From Kineosporia aurantiaca JCM 3230 (lineage in GTDB: Bacteria > Actinomycetota > Actinomycetes > Actinomycetales > Kineosporiaceae), in the NCBI GenBank assembly GCA_000719025.1, contig JODP01000005.1, positions 186,001 to 250,000 on the forward strand: a stretch of 64,000 bases of DNA, written 5' to 3'. Under the pieces are notes generated by a model. It made no database searches. It worked only from the letters and a program-made list of their open reading frames with translations, and was not told where the DNA came from. Positions 1 to 8,598 of this stretch are shown in pieces. How positions within the stretch are numbered: the stretch's first letter is position 1; the number at the start of each line of letters is the position of its first letter. A program made the position numbers and the translations under genes.

Positions 1-611
1 ACCCGAAGCTGCTGCAACAGGTCAGCCGCCGGATCCCGGTCATCCAGCTCGGCGGTGAGACCGGGATCCCCTGGGCACACACCGTGCTGGTCGACGGACG
101 CTCGGCGGTGCGCGACCTGGTCGGCCACCTGCTGACGGTGCACGGTCATCGCGACTTCGTCTTCATCGGCGACCGGGCGATTCCCGAAATCGGCCAGCGG
201 TACGCGGGATTCGCCGAGCGCCTGACCGAGGCCGGGCTCACCCCGCCTCCCCCGCTGCCGAGCCGGCCCGATCACGACGAGCAGACCGCGCGCTCGGTCC
301 GCCCGGTCCTGACCCGCACTCCGCTGCCCGACGTGCTGGTCTGCTCCACCGATCAGGAGGCGCTGGCCGCCATCGACACCGTGCACAGCGCCGGGCTGCG
401 GGTTCCCGAGGACATCGCGGTGACCGGGTTCGACGGCATCGTCGCCGGCCGGCTCAGCGAGCCGACCCTGACCACTATTCGGCAGCCGATGCAGACCGTC
501 GGTCGCACGGCCGTGCAGATGGTGACCTCCCTGATCGACGGGGTGGCTCTCCCGGAACCGCCGGTTGCGCTGGAGTGTCGGGTGTCGATCGGCCACAGCT
601 GCGGTTGCTGA
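1..611 (+). CDS. LacI/GalR-family transcriptional regulator, C-terminal part (5' truncated by window)
   Basis: Reading frame 3 is open from the first base and ends at TGA 609-611, so only the effector-binding half is present and the HTH lies outside the window. The visible part is a periplasmic-binding-protein-like sensor: a nucleotide-fold core with VTGFDGI (residues close to the family's conserved tGfD) and the usual LacI C-terminus TTIRQPMQTVGRTAVQMV followed by a short acidic/valine tail. LacI proteins bind a sugar ligand and release operators. The gene lies 112 bp upstream of, and in the same direction as, an oligosaccharide transporter/glycosidase operon, so it is the likely local repressor of that operon (inference). 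The ligand cannot be read from the sequence. Confidence 0.9.
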   Translation, partial: PKLLQQVSRRIPVIQLGGETGIPWAHTVLVDGRSAVRDLVGHLLTVHGHRDFVFIGDRAIPEIGQRYAGFAERLTEAGLTPPPPLPSRPDHDEQTARSVRPVLTRTPLPDVLVCSTDQEALAAIDTVHSAGLRVPEDIAVTGFDGIVAGRLSEPTLTTIRQPMQTVGRTAVQMVTSLIDGVALPEPPVALECRVSIGHSCGC

Positions 612-673
612 GGGTCACCTGTGATTACTCGATCGGCGTTGTGTGCGTCTTGTTAAGCGCATAGATTCCAGCC

Positions 674-689
674 CACACGACGCCGTGTG
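674..689. promoter_or_regulatory. Inverted repeat in the leader of the sugar operon
   Basis: CACACG-ACGC-CGTGTG is a perfect 6-bp inverted repeat lying 35 bp upstream of the substrate-binding-protein start, in the 112-bp gap after the LacI gene. A second, weaker symmetric stretch (TGCG...CGCA, about 641-656) lies just upstream. Either could be the LacI operator; neither has the central CG dyad usual for LacI operators, so the assignment is uncertain. Confidence 0.3.
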
Positions 690-723
690 ACCCGCACGGC
701 GTTCTCGCGGGCAGGAAGAAACG

Positions 724-2424
724 ATGATGTCTCCTCTCAGCACCCGACGGCGCCGCGCGGCTGTAGCCCTCTCCGCCGTAGCGGCCCTGTCGATAGCACT
801 CACCGCTTGTTCGTCCGGGAAGGTCGACTCCGGTAAGCCGGGCGGCACCAGCACGATCACCGTCGGCACGTCCGACATCGGGACGGAGAATTTCAACCCG
901 TTCAACAACACCGGCGCCTTCATGCAGCCGACCCAGGGCGTGATCTACGAAGCGCTCTTCTACTACAACAAGGCCGCCGCCGGTGACCCGGTCCCGGTCC
1001 TGGGCACCGGGTTCACCTGGAACACCGACGGCACCCAGCTGACCGTAAAGGTCCGCCCGGGCGTGAAATTCACCAACGGCGCGGCAATGACCAGCGCCGA
1101 CGTGGCCTACAGCCTGAACCTGTTCAGCAAGAACCCGGGCCTGAACACCACCGGCGTGACCTGGAAGGCGACGGCCACCGACGCCGGGACCGTCACCGTC
1201 GGCTTCCCCTCGACCTCCTACACGGTCGGCCCGCAGGTCCTCGGGTACGTCCCGATCGTGCCGCAGAGCATCTGGGAGAAGATCCCCGACCCGACCACGG
1301 TGACGAACACCGATCCGGTCGGCACCGGCCCCTACAAGCTGAAGAGCTTCAGCGCCCAGAGCTACCTGCTGACCAAGAACACCGACTACTGGGGCACCGG
1401 GGACGACGCCCCGCAGGTCGACCAGGTGCGGTACACGCCGATCGTCGCGGCCGACACGGCCACCTCGGCGCTGGACGCCGGCACCGCGGACCTCACCGGG
1501 AACTTCCTGCCGACGCTGAAAGACATTGTCGCGCAGCACAAGAACATCACCTACACGAACACCCCGCAGGCCACCTCGTCGCTGATGACCTGTGAGAACG
1601 CGTCGATGGGGTGCACCGGACCGCAGACCGACCAGGCCGTCCGGCAGGCGCTGTACTACGCGATGGACCGCACCCAGCTCGGCACCCAGGCGGCAGCCGG
1701 TTTCAGCAAGCCGGCCTCCACCGTGATGATCCTGAACACCGTGAACAAGGCCGAGATCACCTCGCCGGACTACGCGACCGCGCCGCAGACGGCGGACGTC
1801 GCCAAGGCCAAGAGCGTGCTCGAGGCCGACGGCTGGAAGCTCGGGTCGAACGGGTACTACGCCAAGGGCGGCAAAGAGCTGGACCTGAGCATCAACGTGG
1901 TCTCCGGCTGGACCGACTACGACACCATCTGCACCCTGCTGCAGGGCCAGTACAAGGCGGCCGGGATCAAGCTGACGGTCAACACGGTGTCGCAGAACGC
2001 CTGGCTGCAGGCAGAAACCACCGGCAAGTTCCAGCTTTCGATGAACTCGGTCAACATGGGCGTCTCGTCCGACCCGTACTTCATCTACAACAACTACCTG
2101 GGCACCGCGGCCACCGCCAAGGTGGGCAAGAACGCGACGACGAACACCTCGCGCTACTCCGACCCGGCGGTGGACGCGGCGATCAAGCAGCTCGCCACGA
2201 CCAACGACGACGCGACCAAGCAGGCGGCGTACAAGACGATCCAGGACAAGGTCGCCGTGGAGATGCCGTACATCCCGGTGTACGTCAACTCGGCTCTGAC
2301 GGAGTACAACAACACCCGCGCCACCGGGTGGCCGACGGACAGCAGCCTCTACGCCTTCCCCCTGCCCTGGAACAACAACTGGGGCTTCGGACTCGTCCTC
2401 AAGAAGATCCGTCCGGTCCAGTAG
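724..2424 (+). CDS. ABC transporter substrate-binding lipoprotein (family 5, Opp/Dpp type)
   Basis: 566-residue extracellular solute-binding protein of SBP family 5. Residues 1-28 form an Arg-rich signal peptide ending in the lipobox LTAC, so Cys29 is the predicted lipidated residue and the protein is anchored outside the membrane. The family-5 pattern is clear: N-terminal TFNPF-like opening, FTNGAAMTSADVAYSLN, and DPVGTGPYKL in the middle. Family 5 is named for peptide binding, but members in glycosidase operons bind oligosaccharides; four carbohydrate-active enzymes follow in the same operon, so an oligosaccharide ligand is the better guess. ATG 724 and ATG 727 are both possible starts; GGAAG lies upstream (712-716). 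Confidence 0.93.
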   Translation: MMSPLSTRRRRAAVALSAVAALSIALTACSSGKVDSGKPGGTSTITVGTSDIGTENFNPFNNTGAFMQPTQGVIYEALFYYNKAAAGDPVPVLGTGFTWNTDGTQLTVKVRPGVKFTNGAAMTSADVAYSLNLFSKNPGLNTTGVTWKATATDAGTVTVGFPSTSYTVGPQVLGYVPIVPQSIWEKIPDPTTVTNTDPVGTGPYKLKSFSAQSYLLTKNTDYWGTGDDAPQVDQVRYTPIVAADTATSALDAGTADLTGNFLPTLKDIVAQHKNITYTNTPQATSSLMTCENASMGCTGPQTDQAVRQALYYAMDRTQLGTQAAAGFSKPASTVMILNTVNKAEITSPDYATAPQTADVAKAKSVLEADGWKLGSNGYYAKGGKELDLSINVVSGWTDYDTICTLLQGQYKAAGIKLTVNTVSQNAWLQAETTGKFQLSMNSVNMGVSSDPYFIYNNYLGTAATAKVGKNATTNTSRYSDPAVDAAIKQLATTNDDATKQAAYKTIQDKVAVEMPYIPVYVNSALTEYNNTRATGWPTDSSLYAFPLPWNNNWGFGLVLKKIRPVQ

Positions 2425-2490
2425 TCCGGCCCGTACCCGCGTCGGGCCCGGCCGCAACCTCTGCGGCCGGGCCCGAGGAAAGCAGCAACG

Positions 2491-3480
2491 ATGCGCTTCT
2501 ACATGCAGAAGGCGGCCTTCTACCTGGTGGCCCTGTGGGCGGCGTTGACCATCAACTTCGCCCTCCCCCGCCTGATGCCGGGCAATCCGGTGGACATCCT
2601 GATCGGCAAGATGGCGGCCACCGGGACCCCGGTGACCCCGCAGACCCGCCAGGCCCTGGAGATCGAACTCGGCGGTGGCAGTGGCAGTCTGATCAGCCAG
2701 TACTGGTCCTACCTGGGCAATCTGGCGCACGGTGACCTCGGCGTCTCGCTGGTGCAGTACCCGGCCAAGGTAAGCACGGTGATCGGGCACGCGCTGCCCT
2801 GGACCATCGCGCTGATCGGGATCGCCACGGTGCTCTCGTTCGTCATCGGCGTCGGGCTGGGCATGCTGGCCGGCTGGAAACGCGGCTCCTGGCTGGACAA
2901 CCTGATCCCGGTCACCACGATGTTCCAGTCGGTGCCGTACTTCTGGCTGGCCCTGATCCTGGTCCTGCTGCTGACCCGGGACCTGTCGGTGTTCCCGTTC
3001 AGCGGCGGTTACAACGTCAACACCGTGTACCCCAGCTTCTCCTGGCCGTTCATCTCCAGCGCGATCTGGTACGGCCTGCTGCCGGCGGCCACGATCATCA
3101 TCTCCTCGTTCGGCGGCTGGATGCTCGGGATGCGTAACATGATGGTCGCCACCCTCTCCGAGGACTACATCGTCACCGCCGAGGCCAAAGGCCTTCGCCC
3201 GAGCCGGGTCCGGGCCACCTACGCGGCCCGCAACGCGGTGCTCCCCTCGGTCTCCGGATTCGCGATCTCGCTGGGCTTCGTGGTCTCCGGGTCGATCGTG
3301 ACCGAGCAGGTCTTCGGGTACCCGGGCATCGGGCACCTGCTGTTCACCGCCGTCTCCAGCAACGACTACGCCCTGATGCAGGGTGTCTTCCTGGTCATCT
3401 CGCTGTCCGTCCTGGCGGCCAACCTGGTGGTCGACGTGCTGTACGGAATCATCGACCCCCGCACCCGCGCGCGGCGATAG
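2491..3480 (+). CDS. ABC transporter permease, DppB/OppB type
   Basis: 329-residue inner-membrane permease with six predicted membrane spans. It starts with the family's short N-terminal helix (YLVALWAALTINFALPRLMPG) and carries the cytoplasmic EAA loop that docks the ATPases (TAEAKGLRPSRVRATYAARN, residues about 229-250), followed by the typical C-terminal GIIDPRTR. It pairs with the next gene to form the channel for the substrate delivered by the lipoprotein upstream. AGGAAAG precedes the ATG. The gap to the previous gene is 66 bp, with no terminator seen. Confidence 0.94.
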   Translation: MRFYMQKAAFYLVALWAALTINFALPRLMPGNPVDILIGKMAATGTPVTPQTRQALEIELGGGSGSLISQYWSYLGNLAHGDLGVSLVQYPAKVSTVIGHALPWTIALIGIATVLSFVIGVGLGMLAGWKRGSWLDNLIPVTTMFQSVPYFWLALILVLLLTRDLSVFPFSGGYNVNTVYPSFSWPFISSAIWYGLLPAATIIISSFGGWMLGMRNMMVATLSEDYIVTAEAKGLRPSRVRATYAARNAVLPSVSGFAISLGFVVSGSIVTEQVFGYPGIGHLLFTAVSSNDYALMQGVFLVISLSVLAANLVVDVLYGIIDPRTRARR

Positions 3481-3490
3481 GAGGCCTCCC

Positions 3491-4456
3491 TTGACCACAA
3501 CCGTTGCGGTACCGGACGTTCCGGCCGCACCCAGTGGGCGGCGCGGGCTCGCCGCCCTGCTGCCCTCGCGTTCCCCCAAACTCGTCGTCGGGCTGAGCCT
3601 GGCCGGGGTGATCATCCTCTGGGCGGTGATCGGCCCGCTGCTGGTCGGCGACCCGAACGCGATCAGCACCGAGGCCTTCCGCCACCCCAGCGCCGCGCAC
3701 TGGCTGGGCACCACCCAGACCGGGCAGGACGTCTGGGCCCTGCTGGCCTACGGCACCCGGGGATCGCTGATCATCGGCTTCGTGGTCGGTCTGCTGGCCA
3801 CCGCCGCCTCGGCCCTGTTCGGCGTTCTCGGGGCCTACCTCGGGGGTTTCCTGGACGAGGCGTTCGCGCTGATCACGAATGTCGCGCTGGTCATCCCCGG
3901 GCTGCCGCTGGTGATCATCATCGGCAACTACGTGCCCCCGTCGCAGCGCGGGATCCTGCTGATCTCGGTGGTTCTGGCGATCACCAGCTGGGCCGGCTCG
4001 GCCCGGGTGCTGCGCGCGGTGACGCTGTCGCTGCGCGGGCGGGACTACGTGTCCGCCTCCAAGGTCTCCGGTGAGCGCACCTGGCGGATCCTGGTGGTGG
4101 AGATCCTGCCGAACCTGATCCCGGTGATGGCCTCGCAGTTCGTCTTCGCGGTCATCTTCGCCATCCTCGGCGAGGCCGGCCTGTCGTTCCTCGGGCTCGG
4201 TGCGAGCAATACCATCACCCTGGGCACGATCCTGTTCAACGCCTACTCGGCGCTGGCCCTGACCCAGGGCGCCTGGTGGTGGTTCGTTCCCCCGGGCCTG
4301 GTGATCGCCGCCTTCGGTGCGGCGCTGTCGCTGATCAACTTCGCCATCGACGAGATCATCAACCCGCGGCTGCGGTCCCAGACCCGGGCCGCCCGCAAGG
4401 CCTGGGGCCTGAGCGCCGCCCAGATCAGCACACTGGAGAAAGAGGACATCAAATGA
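3491..4456 (+). CDS. ABC transporter permease, DppC/OppC type (TTG start)
   Basis: 321-residue partner permease. I place the start at TTG 3491 because AGGAGG (3479-3484) lies six bases upstream and overlaps the end of the previous gene; longer readings of this frame run into that gene. The protein has the DppC N-terminal segment, the landmark DWLGTTQTGQD-like motif (HWLGTTQTGQDVWALL), six membrane spans and an EAA loop (SASKVSGERTWRILVVEILPN). It ends in an ATGA overlap with the first ATPase gene, indicating translational coupling. Confidence 0.93.
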   Translation: MTTTVAVPDVPAAPSGRRGLAALLPSRSPKLVVGLSLAGVIILWAVIGPLLVGDPNAISTEAFRHPSAAHWLGTTQTGQDVWALLAYGTRGSLIIGFVVGLLATAASALFGVLGAYLGGFLDEAFALITNVALVIPGLPLVIIIGNYVPPSQRGILLISVVLAITSWAGSARVLRAVTLSLRGRDYVSASKVSGERTWRILVVEILPNLIPVMASQFVFAVIFAILGEAGLSFLGLGASNTITLGTILFNAYSALALTQGAWWWFVPPGLVIAAFGAALSLINFAIDEIINPRLRSQTRAARKAWGLSAAQISTLEKEDIK

Positions 4457-5346
4457 AACCTCCGGTGCTGACGGTGGAGAACTTCAGCGTCGACTATCTG
4501 GGCACGCACACCACGCACGCGGTCAAAGAGGTCGGTTTCACCCTGGCCCGCGGTGAGGTGCTCGGCCTGGCCGGGGAGTCCGGCTGCGGCAAGTCGACGC
4601 TCGCCTACGGTCTGACCCGGCTGCTGAAGCCGCCGGCGCTGATCACCTCGGGCCGCGCCACGTTCCATCCCGGGACGGGCGATCCGATCGACCTGGCCTC
4701 GCTGAACGGGGACGAGCTGCGGCGCTTCCGCTGGGACAAGATCTCGATGGTGTTCCAGGGGGCGATGAACTCGCTGAACCCGGTGATCTCGATCCGCGCC
4801 CAGATCGAGGACATCTTCACCACCCATCGGCCGCAGATGCGCAGACCCGAGCGGGAGAAGGCCGTCGGGGACCTGCTGGAGCGGGTCGGGGTGGACCGCA
4901 ACCGGATGCGGGCCTACCCGCACGAGCTGTCCGGGGGCATGCGCCAGCGGGTGATGATCGCGATGGCGATGGCCCTGGACCCGCAGATCATGATCATGGA
5001 CGAGCCGACCACCGCGCTGGACGTGGTGGTGCAGCGCGAGATCCTCGACGAGATCACCCGGCTGCGCACCGAACTCGGCTTCGCGGTCATCTTCATCACC
5101 CACGACCTGCCGCTGCTGCTCGAGGTCGCGGACCGGATCGCGGTGATGCGGTCCGGGCAGATCGTCGAGATCCAGGACGCCTACGACCTCTACACCACGC
5201 CCCAGCACGAATACACCAAGCGGCTGCTCGCCTCCTTCCCGAGCCTGACCGGGGAGCGCGGTGACTTCATCCGTACCGGTGCGAGCGACGCCCGGCTGGG
5301 GCAACTGGAGGAGACCGACCAGGACGCCGAAGGGGCGCTGCAATGA
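4453..5346 (+). CDS. ABC transporter ATP-binding protein, DppD/OppD type
   Basis: 297-residue ATPase. Walker A GESGCGKST, signature LSGGMRQR and Walker B IMIMDEPTTALD are all present, as is the switch region ITHDLPLL. The C-terminal extension after residue about 250 (TPQHEYTKRLLASFPSLTGER) is the usual Opp/Dpp oligopeptide-binding-type tail. The ATG is inside the ATGA overlap with the permease gene; longer readings of the frame lie inside that gene and lack the family N-terminus. It heterodimerises with the next product to power import. Confidence 0.95.
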   Translation: MKPPVLTVENFSVDYLGTHTTHAVKEVGFTLARGEVLGLAGESGCGKSTLAYGLTRLLKPPALITSGRATFHPGTGDPIDLASLNGDELRRFRWDKISMVFQGAMNSLNPVISIRAQIEDIFTTHRPQMRRPEREKAVGDLLERVGVDRNRMRAYPHELSGGMRQRVMIAMAMALDPQIMIMDEPTTALDVVVQREILDEITRLRTELGFAVIFITHDLPLLLEVADRIAVMRSGQIVEIQDAYDLYTTPQHEYTKRLLASFPSLTGERGDFIRTGASDARLGQLEETDQDAEGALQ

Positions 5347-6146
5347 CCACGCTGGAGTTCCGGAACGTGTCCAAGCGCTACCGGCTGCGCGGGGTCAAGG
5401 AGGGGCTGCTGGCCGTCGACGACGTCAGTTTCCGCCTGGAGCCGGGCAAGACGGTGGCCCTGGTGGGGCAGTCCGGCAGCGGCAAGTCGACGATCGCCAA
5501 GCTGCTGCTGCAGCTGGAGCGCCCGACCTCGGGGCAGATCCTGCTCGACGACAAGCCGGTCGAGCGGCGGGGCCGCGGTCTTCGCAGCTACCGCTCGGAA
5601 GTCCAGATGGTCTTCCAGGACCCGTTCGCCTCGCTCAACCCCTACCACGACATCGCGCACCACCTGGCCCGTCCGCTCCGGCTGCACGGGCACGCCCAAT
5701 CGGCCGCCGAGGTGGAGCAGGCGGTGCACGAGCTGCTCACCCGGGTCCGGCTGACCCCGCCCGGGGAGTACGCCGAGAAGCGCCCGCACGAGCTGTCCGG
5801 CGGACAGCGGCAGCGGGTGGCCATCGCCCGGGCCCTGGCCCCGCGGCCGAGCATCCTGATCGCCGACGAACCGGTGTCGATGCTGGACGTCTCGATCCGG
5901 CTCGGGGTGCTGAACCTGCTGGCCCTGCTGCAGCGACAGGAGAACCTCGGGGTTCTCTACATCACCCACGACCTGGCTACTGCCCGGCACTTCTCGGACG
6001 AGATCCTGGTGATGTACAAGGGAAGGATCGTCGAGCACGGACCCGCCGACGAGGTCATCCTCAACCCGCAGCACGAGTACACCCGGCGTCTGGCCGCCGC
6101 CGCACCCAACCCCGAAGAGCGCCTGAAGCACCTCGCCCGACCCTGA
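5343..6146 (+). CDS. ABC transporter ATP-binding protein, DppF/OppF type
   Basis: 267-residue second ATPase of the importer, beginning in an ATGA overlap with the first. Walker A GQSGSGKST, Q-loop QMVFQDPFASLNP, signature LSGGQRQR, Walker B ILIADEPVSMLD and H-loop ITHDLATA are intact. It has the DppF C-terminal NPQHEYTRRLAAAAP tail. Together with the upstream genes it completes a five-gene importer. The next gene starts 16 bp downstream, so transporter and glycosidases are one operon. Confidence 0.95.
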   Translation: MTTLEFRNVSKRYRLRGVKEGLLAVDDVSFRLEPGKTVALVGQSGSGKSTIAKLLLQLERPTSGQILLDDKPVERRGRGLRSYRSEVQMVFQDPFASLNPYHDIAHHLARPLRLHGHAQSAAEVEQAVHELLTRVRLTPPGEYAEKRPHELSGGQRQRVAIARALAPRPSILIADEPVSMLDVSIRLGVLNLLALLQRQENLGVLYITHDLATARHFSDEILVMYKGRIVEHGPADEVILNPQHEYTRRLAAAAPNPEERLKHLARP

Positions 6147-6162
6147 ACCCAAGGATATTCCC

Positions 6163-8598
6163 GTGACGAAATTCCTTTCAATCGATGACGATTGGACGGT
6201 CGAGGCACTCGACGGCCCGGTCCCGGCCGGATTCCCGCCCGGCCCGGTCCCGGCCGTCGTCCCCGGTTCGGTCCACCTGGACCTGGCCCGGGCCGGCCTG
6301 ATCGCCGAGCCGTTCGACGGTGACAACGAGGCCGCGCAGCAGTGGATCGGATCCACCACCTGGCGGTACCGGACCCGGTTCGACTGGGCCGGCGACGGCT
6401 CCGAGCGCCAGGACCTGGTCGCCCTCGGGCTCGACACGGTGGCCACCCTCGAGCTCAACGGCACCGTCGTGGGATCCACCCAGAACCAGCACCGTTCCTA
6501 CCGCTTCGATGTGCGCGAGGCCCTGCGCACCGGAGTCAACGAGCTGGTGGTCACCTTCGCCGCCCCGGTCGCCGAGGTGGAGCGGCGGGAACAGGAATAC
6601 GGGGCCTGGCCGCACACCAATCACCACCCCTACAACCTGCTGCGCAAGTCGGCGTCGAACTTCGGCTGGGACTGGGGCATCGACGCGGCCACCAGCGGGA
6701 TCTGGCGGGCGATCGGGATCGAGTCCTGGTCCGGCGTCCGGATCGCCGCCGTGCGTCCGCTGGTCTCGGTGGACGGCACCGCCGGCCTCCTCACCGCCCA
6801 CGTGCAGGTCGAGCGCTCCGGGGACGGCCCGGTCGAGATCGTGGCCAGGGTGGCGGGCCAGGAGGCCCGGGCGAGCCTGGAGCCCGGGGTCAGCACCGCC
6901 GTCCTGCCGGTCCGGGTTCCCGAGGTCGGCCTCTGGTGGCCGATCGGGCACGGCGAGCAGAAGCTCTACGACGTCGAGATCACCGCGGGCGCCGAGGCGT
7001 CCTGGTCCGGGCGGGTCGGTTTCCGCACGATCGGCCTGGACACCGCGCCGGACGAGCACGGCAACCGGTTCGAGATCTTGGTCAACGGAAGGCCGATCGC
7101 GATCCGGGGCATGAACTGGATTCCCGACCACGCGTTCCTGACCGAGGTCGACGCCGAGCGCTACGCAGCCCGTTTCGAGGATGCGGTGGCCGCGAACGTG
7201 AACCTGGTCCGGGTCTGGGGCGGCGGGATCTACGAGTCGCCGGAGTTCTACCGGATCGCCGACGAGCGGGGGCTGCTGATCTGGCAGGACTTCCTGTTCG
7301 CGTGCGCGGCCTACCCCGAAGAGCCCTGGCTGGCCGACGAGGTCGAGGCGGAGGCCCGCGAGCAGGTCACCCGCCTGTCCCAGCACCCGTCGCTGGTGCT
7401 GTGGAACGGCAACAACGAGAACACCTGGGGTTACGTCGAATGGGGTTGGCGCCCCGCCCTCGGCGACCGGGCCTGGGGCGACGGGTACTACCGTGACCTG
7501 CTCCCCCGCATCGTCGCCGAACTCGACCCCACGCGTCCCTACACCCCGGCCTCCCCGTACTCCTTCGTCGACTACGCGCACCCGAACGACGCCCGTAACG
7601 GCACCATGCACGTCTGGGATGTCTGGAACCAGCTCGACTACTCCGAGTACCGCCGTCACGAGCCCCGTTTCGTCAGCGAGTTCGGCTTCCAGGGGCCGCC
7701 CGCCTGGTCGACGCTGGCCCGCGTGGTGCACGACGAGCCGCTGGAGCCGTACGGGCCGCAGATGCTGGTGCACCAGAAGGCCGCCGACGGCAATCTCAAG
7801 CTCGAGCGCGGTCTGGCCGCACACCTGCCGGCACCGGACAGCATCCACGACTGGCACTGGGCCACCCAGCTCAACCAGGCCCATGCCATCCGGTTCGGGG
7901 TGGAACACTTCCGCTCACTCGCCCCCTGGAACACCGGCGTCGTGCTCTGGCAGCTGAACGACAACTGGCCGGTGATCTCCTGGGCGGCCGTGGATTTCGA
8001 CGGTCACCGCAAGCCCCTGTGGTACGCCGTGCGGGCTGCCTACGCGGCCCGGCTGGCCACCTTCCAGCCCCGCGAAGGGCTGGCCCTGGTGCTGCTGAAC
8101 GACACTGACGAGGCTGTCGACACCCAGCTCTCGCTGCGCCGGATCGACCTGGAGGGAACGGTTCTGGACAGCGCCGAACTCACCGCGCACGTCGATCCGC
8201 GCAGCAGCGCCACGATCATGGTGCCGGAGGGTCTGGCGGCTTTCGGAGACCCGGCCGGCGAGCTGATCGTGGCCGAACTGGAGGGCTTCGAGCGCGCGAT
8301 CCTGAACCCGGTGGAGCCGCGGGCGCAATCCTTGCCCCGAAACGGGCTGAAGGCCACCGCCGAGGCCGTCGAGGGCGGTGTGCTGGTGAAGGTGCAGGCC
8401 GACGGATACACCCGGGACGTGTTCCTTCAGGTCGATCGGGTGGACCCGCAGGCCACGGTCGATCAGGGTCTGCTCACGTTGCTGCCGGGCGAGAACGCGG
8501 TCTTCCGGGTGAGCACCACGGCCGGGCCTGAGGCGTTCCTCGACCCGCTGGTGCTGCGCTCGCTGAACGATCTGCGGGAACCGGAGCAGTCGGCATGA
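6163..8598 (+). CDS. Glycoside hydrolase family 2, beta-mannosidase-like
   Basis: 811-residue enzyme without signal peptide, so intracellular. The N-terminal jelly-roll (about 1-180) has WRYRTRFDW and SASNFGWDWG, the latter typical of beta-mannosidases. An immunoglobulin-like domain follows, then the TIM barrel with acid/base Glu419 in WNGNNENTWG and nucleophile Glu506 in FVSEFGFQG. It is expected to remove non-reducing-end beta-mannose from imported mannan fragments. GTG start at 6163, 16 bp after the transporter gene. Its stop overlaps the next start (ATGA). Another GH2 activity cannot be excluded from sequence alone, but the NFGWDWG motif favours mannosidase. Confidence 0.9.
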   Translation: MTKFLSIDDDWTVEALDGPVPAGFPPGPVPAVVPGSVHLDLARAGLIAEPFDGDNEAAQQWIGSTTWRYRTRFDWAGDGSERQDLVALGLDTVATLELNGTVVGSTQNQHRSYRFDVREALRTGVNELVVTFAAPVAEVERREQEYGAWPHTNHHPYNLLRKSASNFGWDWGIDAATSGIWRAIGIESWSGVRIAAVRPLVSVDGTAGLLTAHVQVERSGDGPVEIVARVAGQEARASLEPGVSTAVLPVRVPEVGLWWPIGHGEQKLYDVEITAGAEASWSGRVGFRTIGLDTAPDEHGNRFEILVNGRPIAIRGMNWIPDHAFLTEVDAERYAARFEDAVAANVNLVRVWGGGIYESPEFYRIADERGLLIWQDFLFACAAYPEEPWLADEVEAEAREQVTRLSQHPSLVLWNGNNENTWGYVEWGWRPALGDRAWGDGYYRDLLPRIVAELDPTRPYTPASPYSFVDYAHPNDARNGTMHVWDVWNQLDYSEYRRHEPRFVSEFGFQGPPAWSTLARVVHDEPLEPYGPQMLVHQKAADGNLKLERGLAAHLPAPDSIHDWHWATQLNQAHAIRFGVEHFRSLAPWNTGVVLWQLNDNWPVISWAAVDFDGHRKPLWYAVRAAYAARLATFQPREGLALVLLNDTDEAVDTQLSLRRIDLEGTVLDSAELTAHVDPRSSATIMVPEGLAAFGDPAGELIVAELEGFERAILNPVEPRAQSLPRNGLKATAEAVEGGVLVKVQADGYTRDVFLQVDRVDPQATVDQGLLTLLPGENAVFRVSTTAGPEAFLDPLVLRSLNDLREPEQSA

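Noticed and set aside
625..3714. 1,029-residue open frame on the - strand
   Set aside because: Runs antisense through the binding-protein and permease genes, which have clear family motifs; composition typical of a shadow frame.
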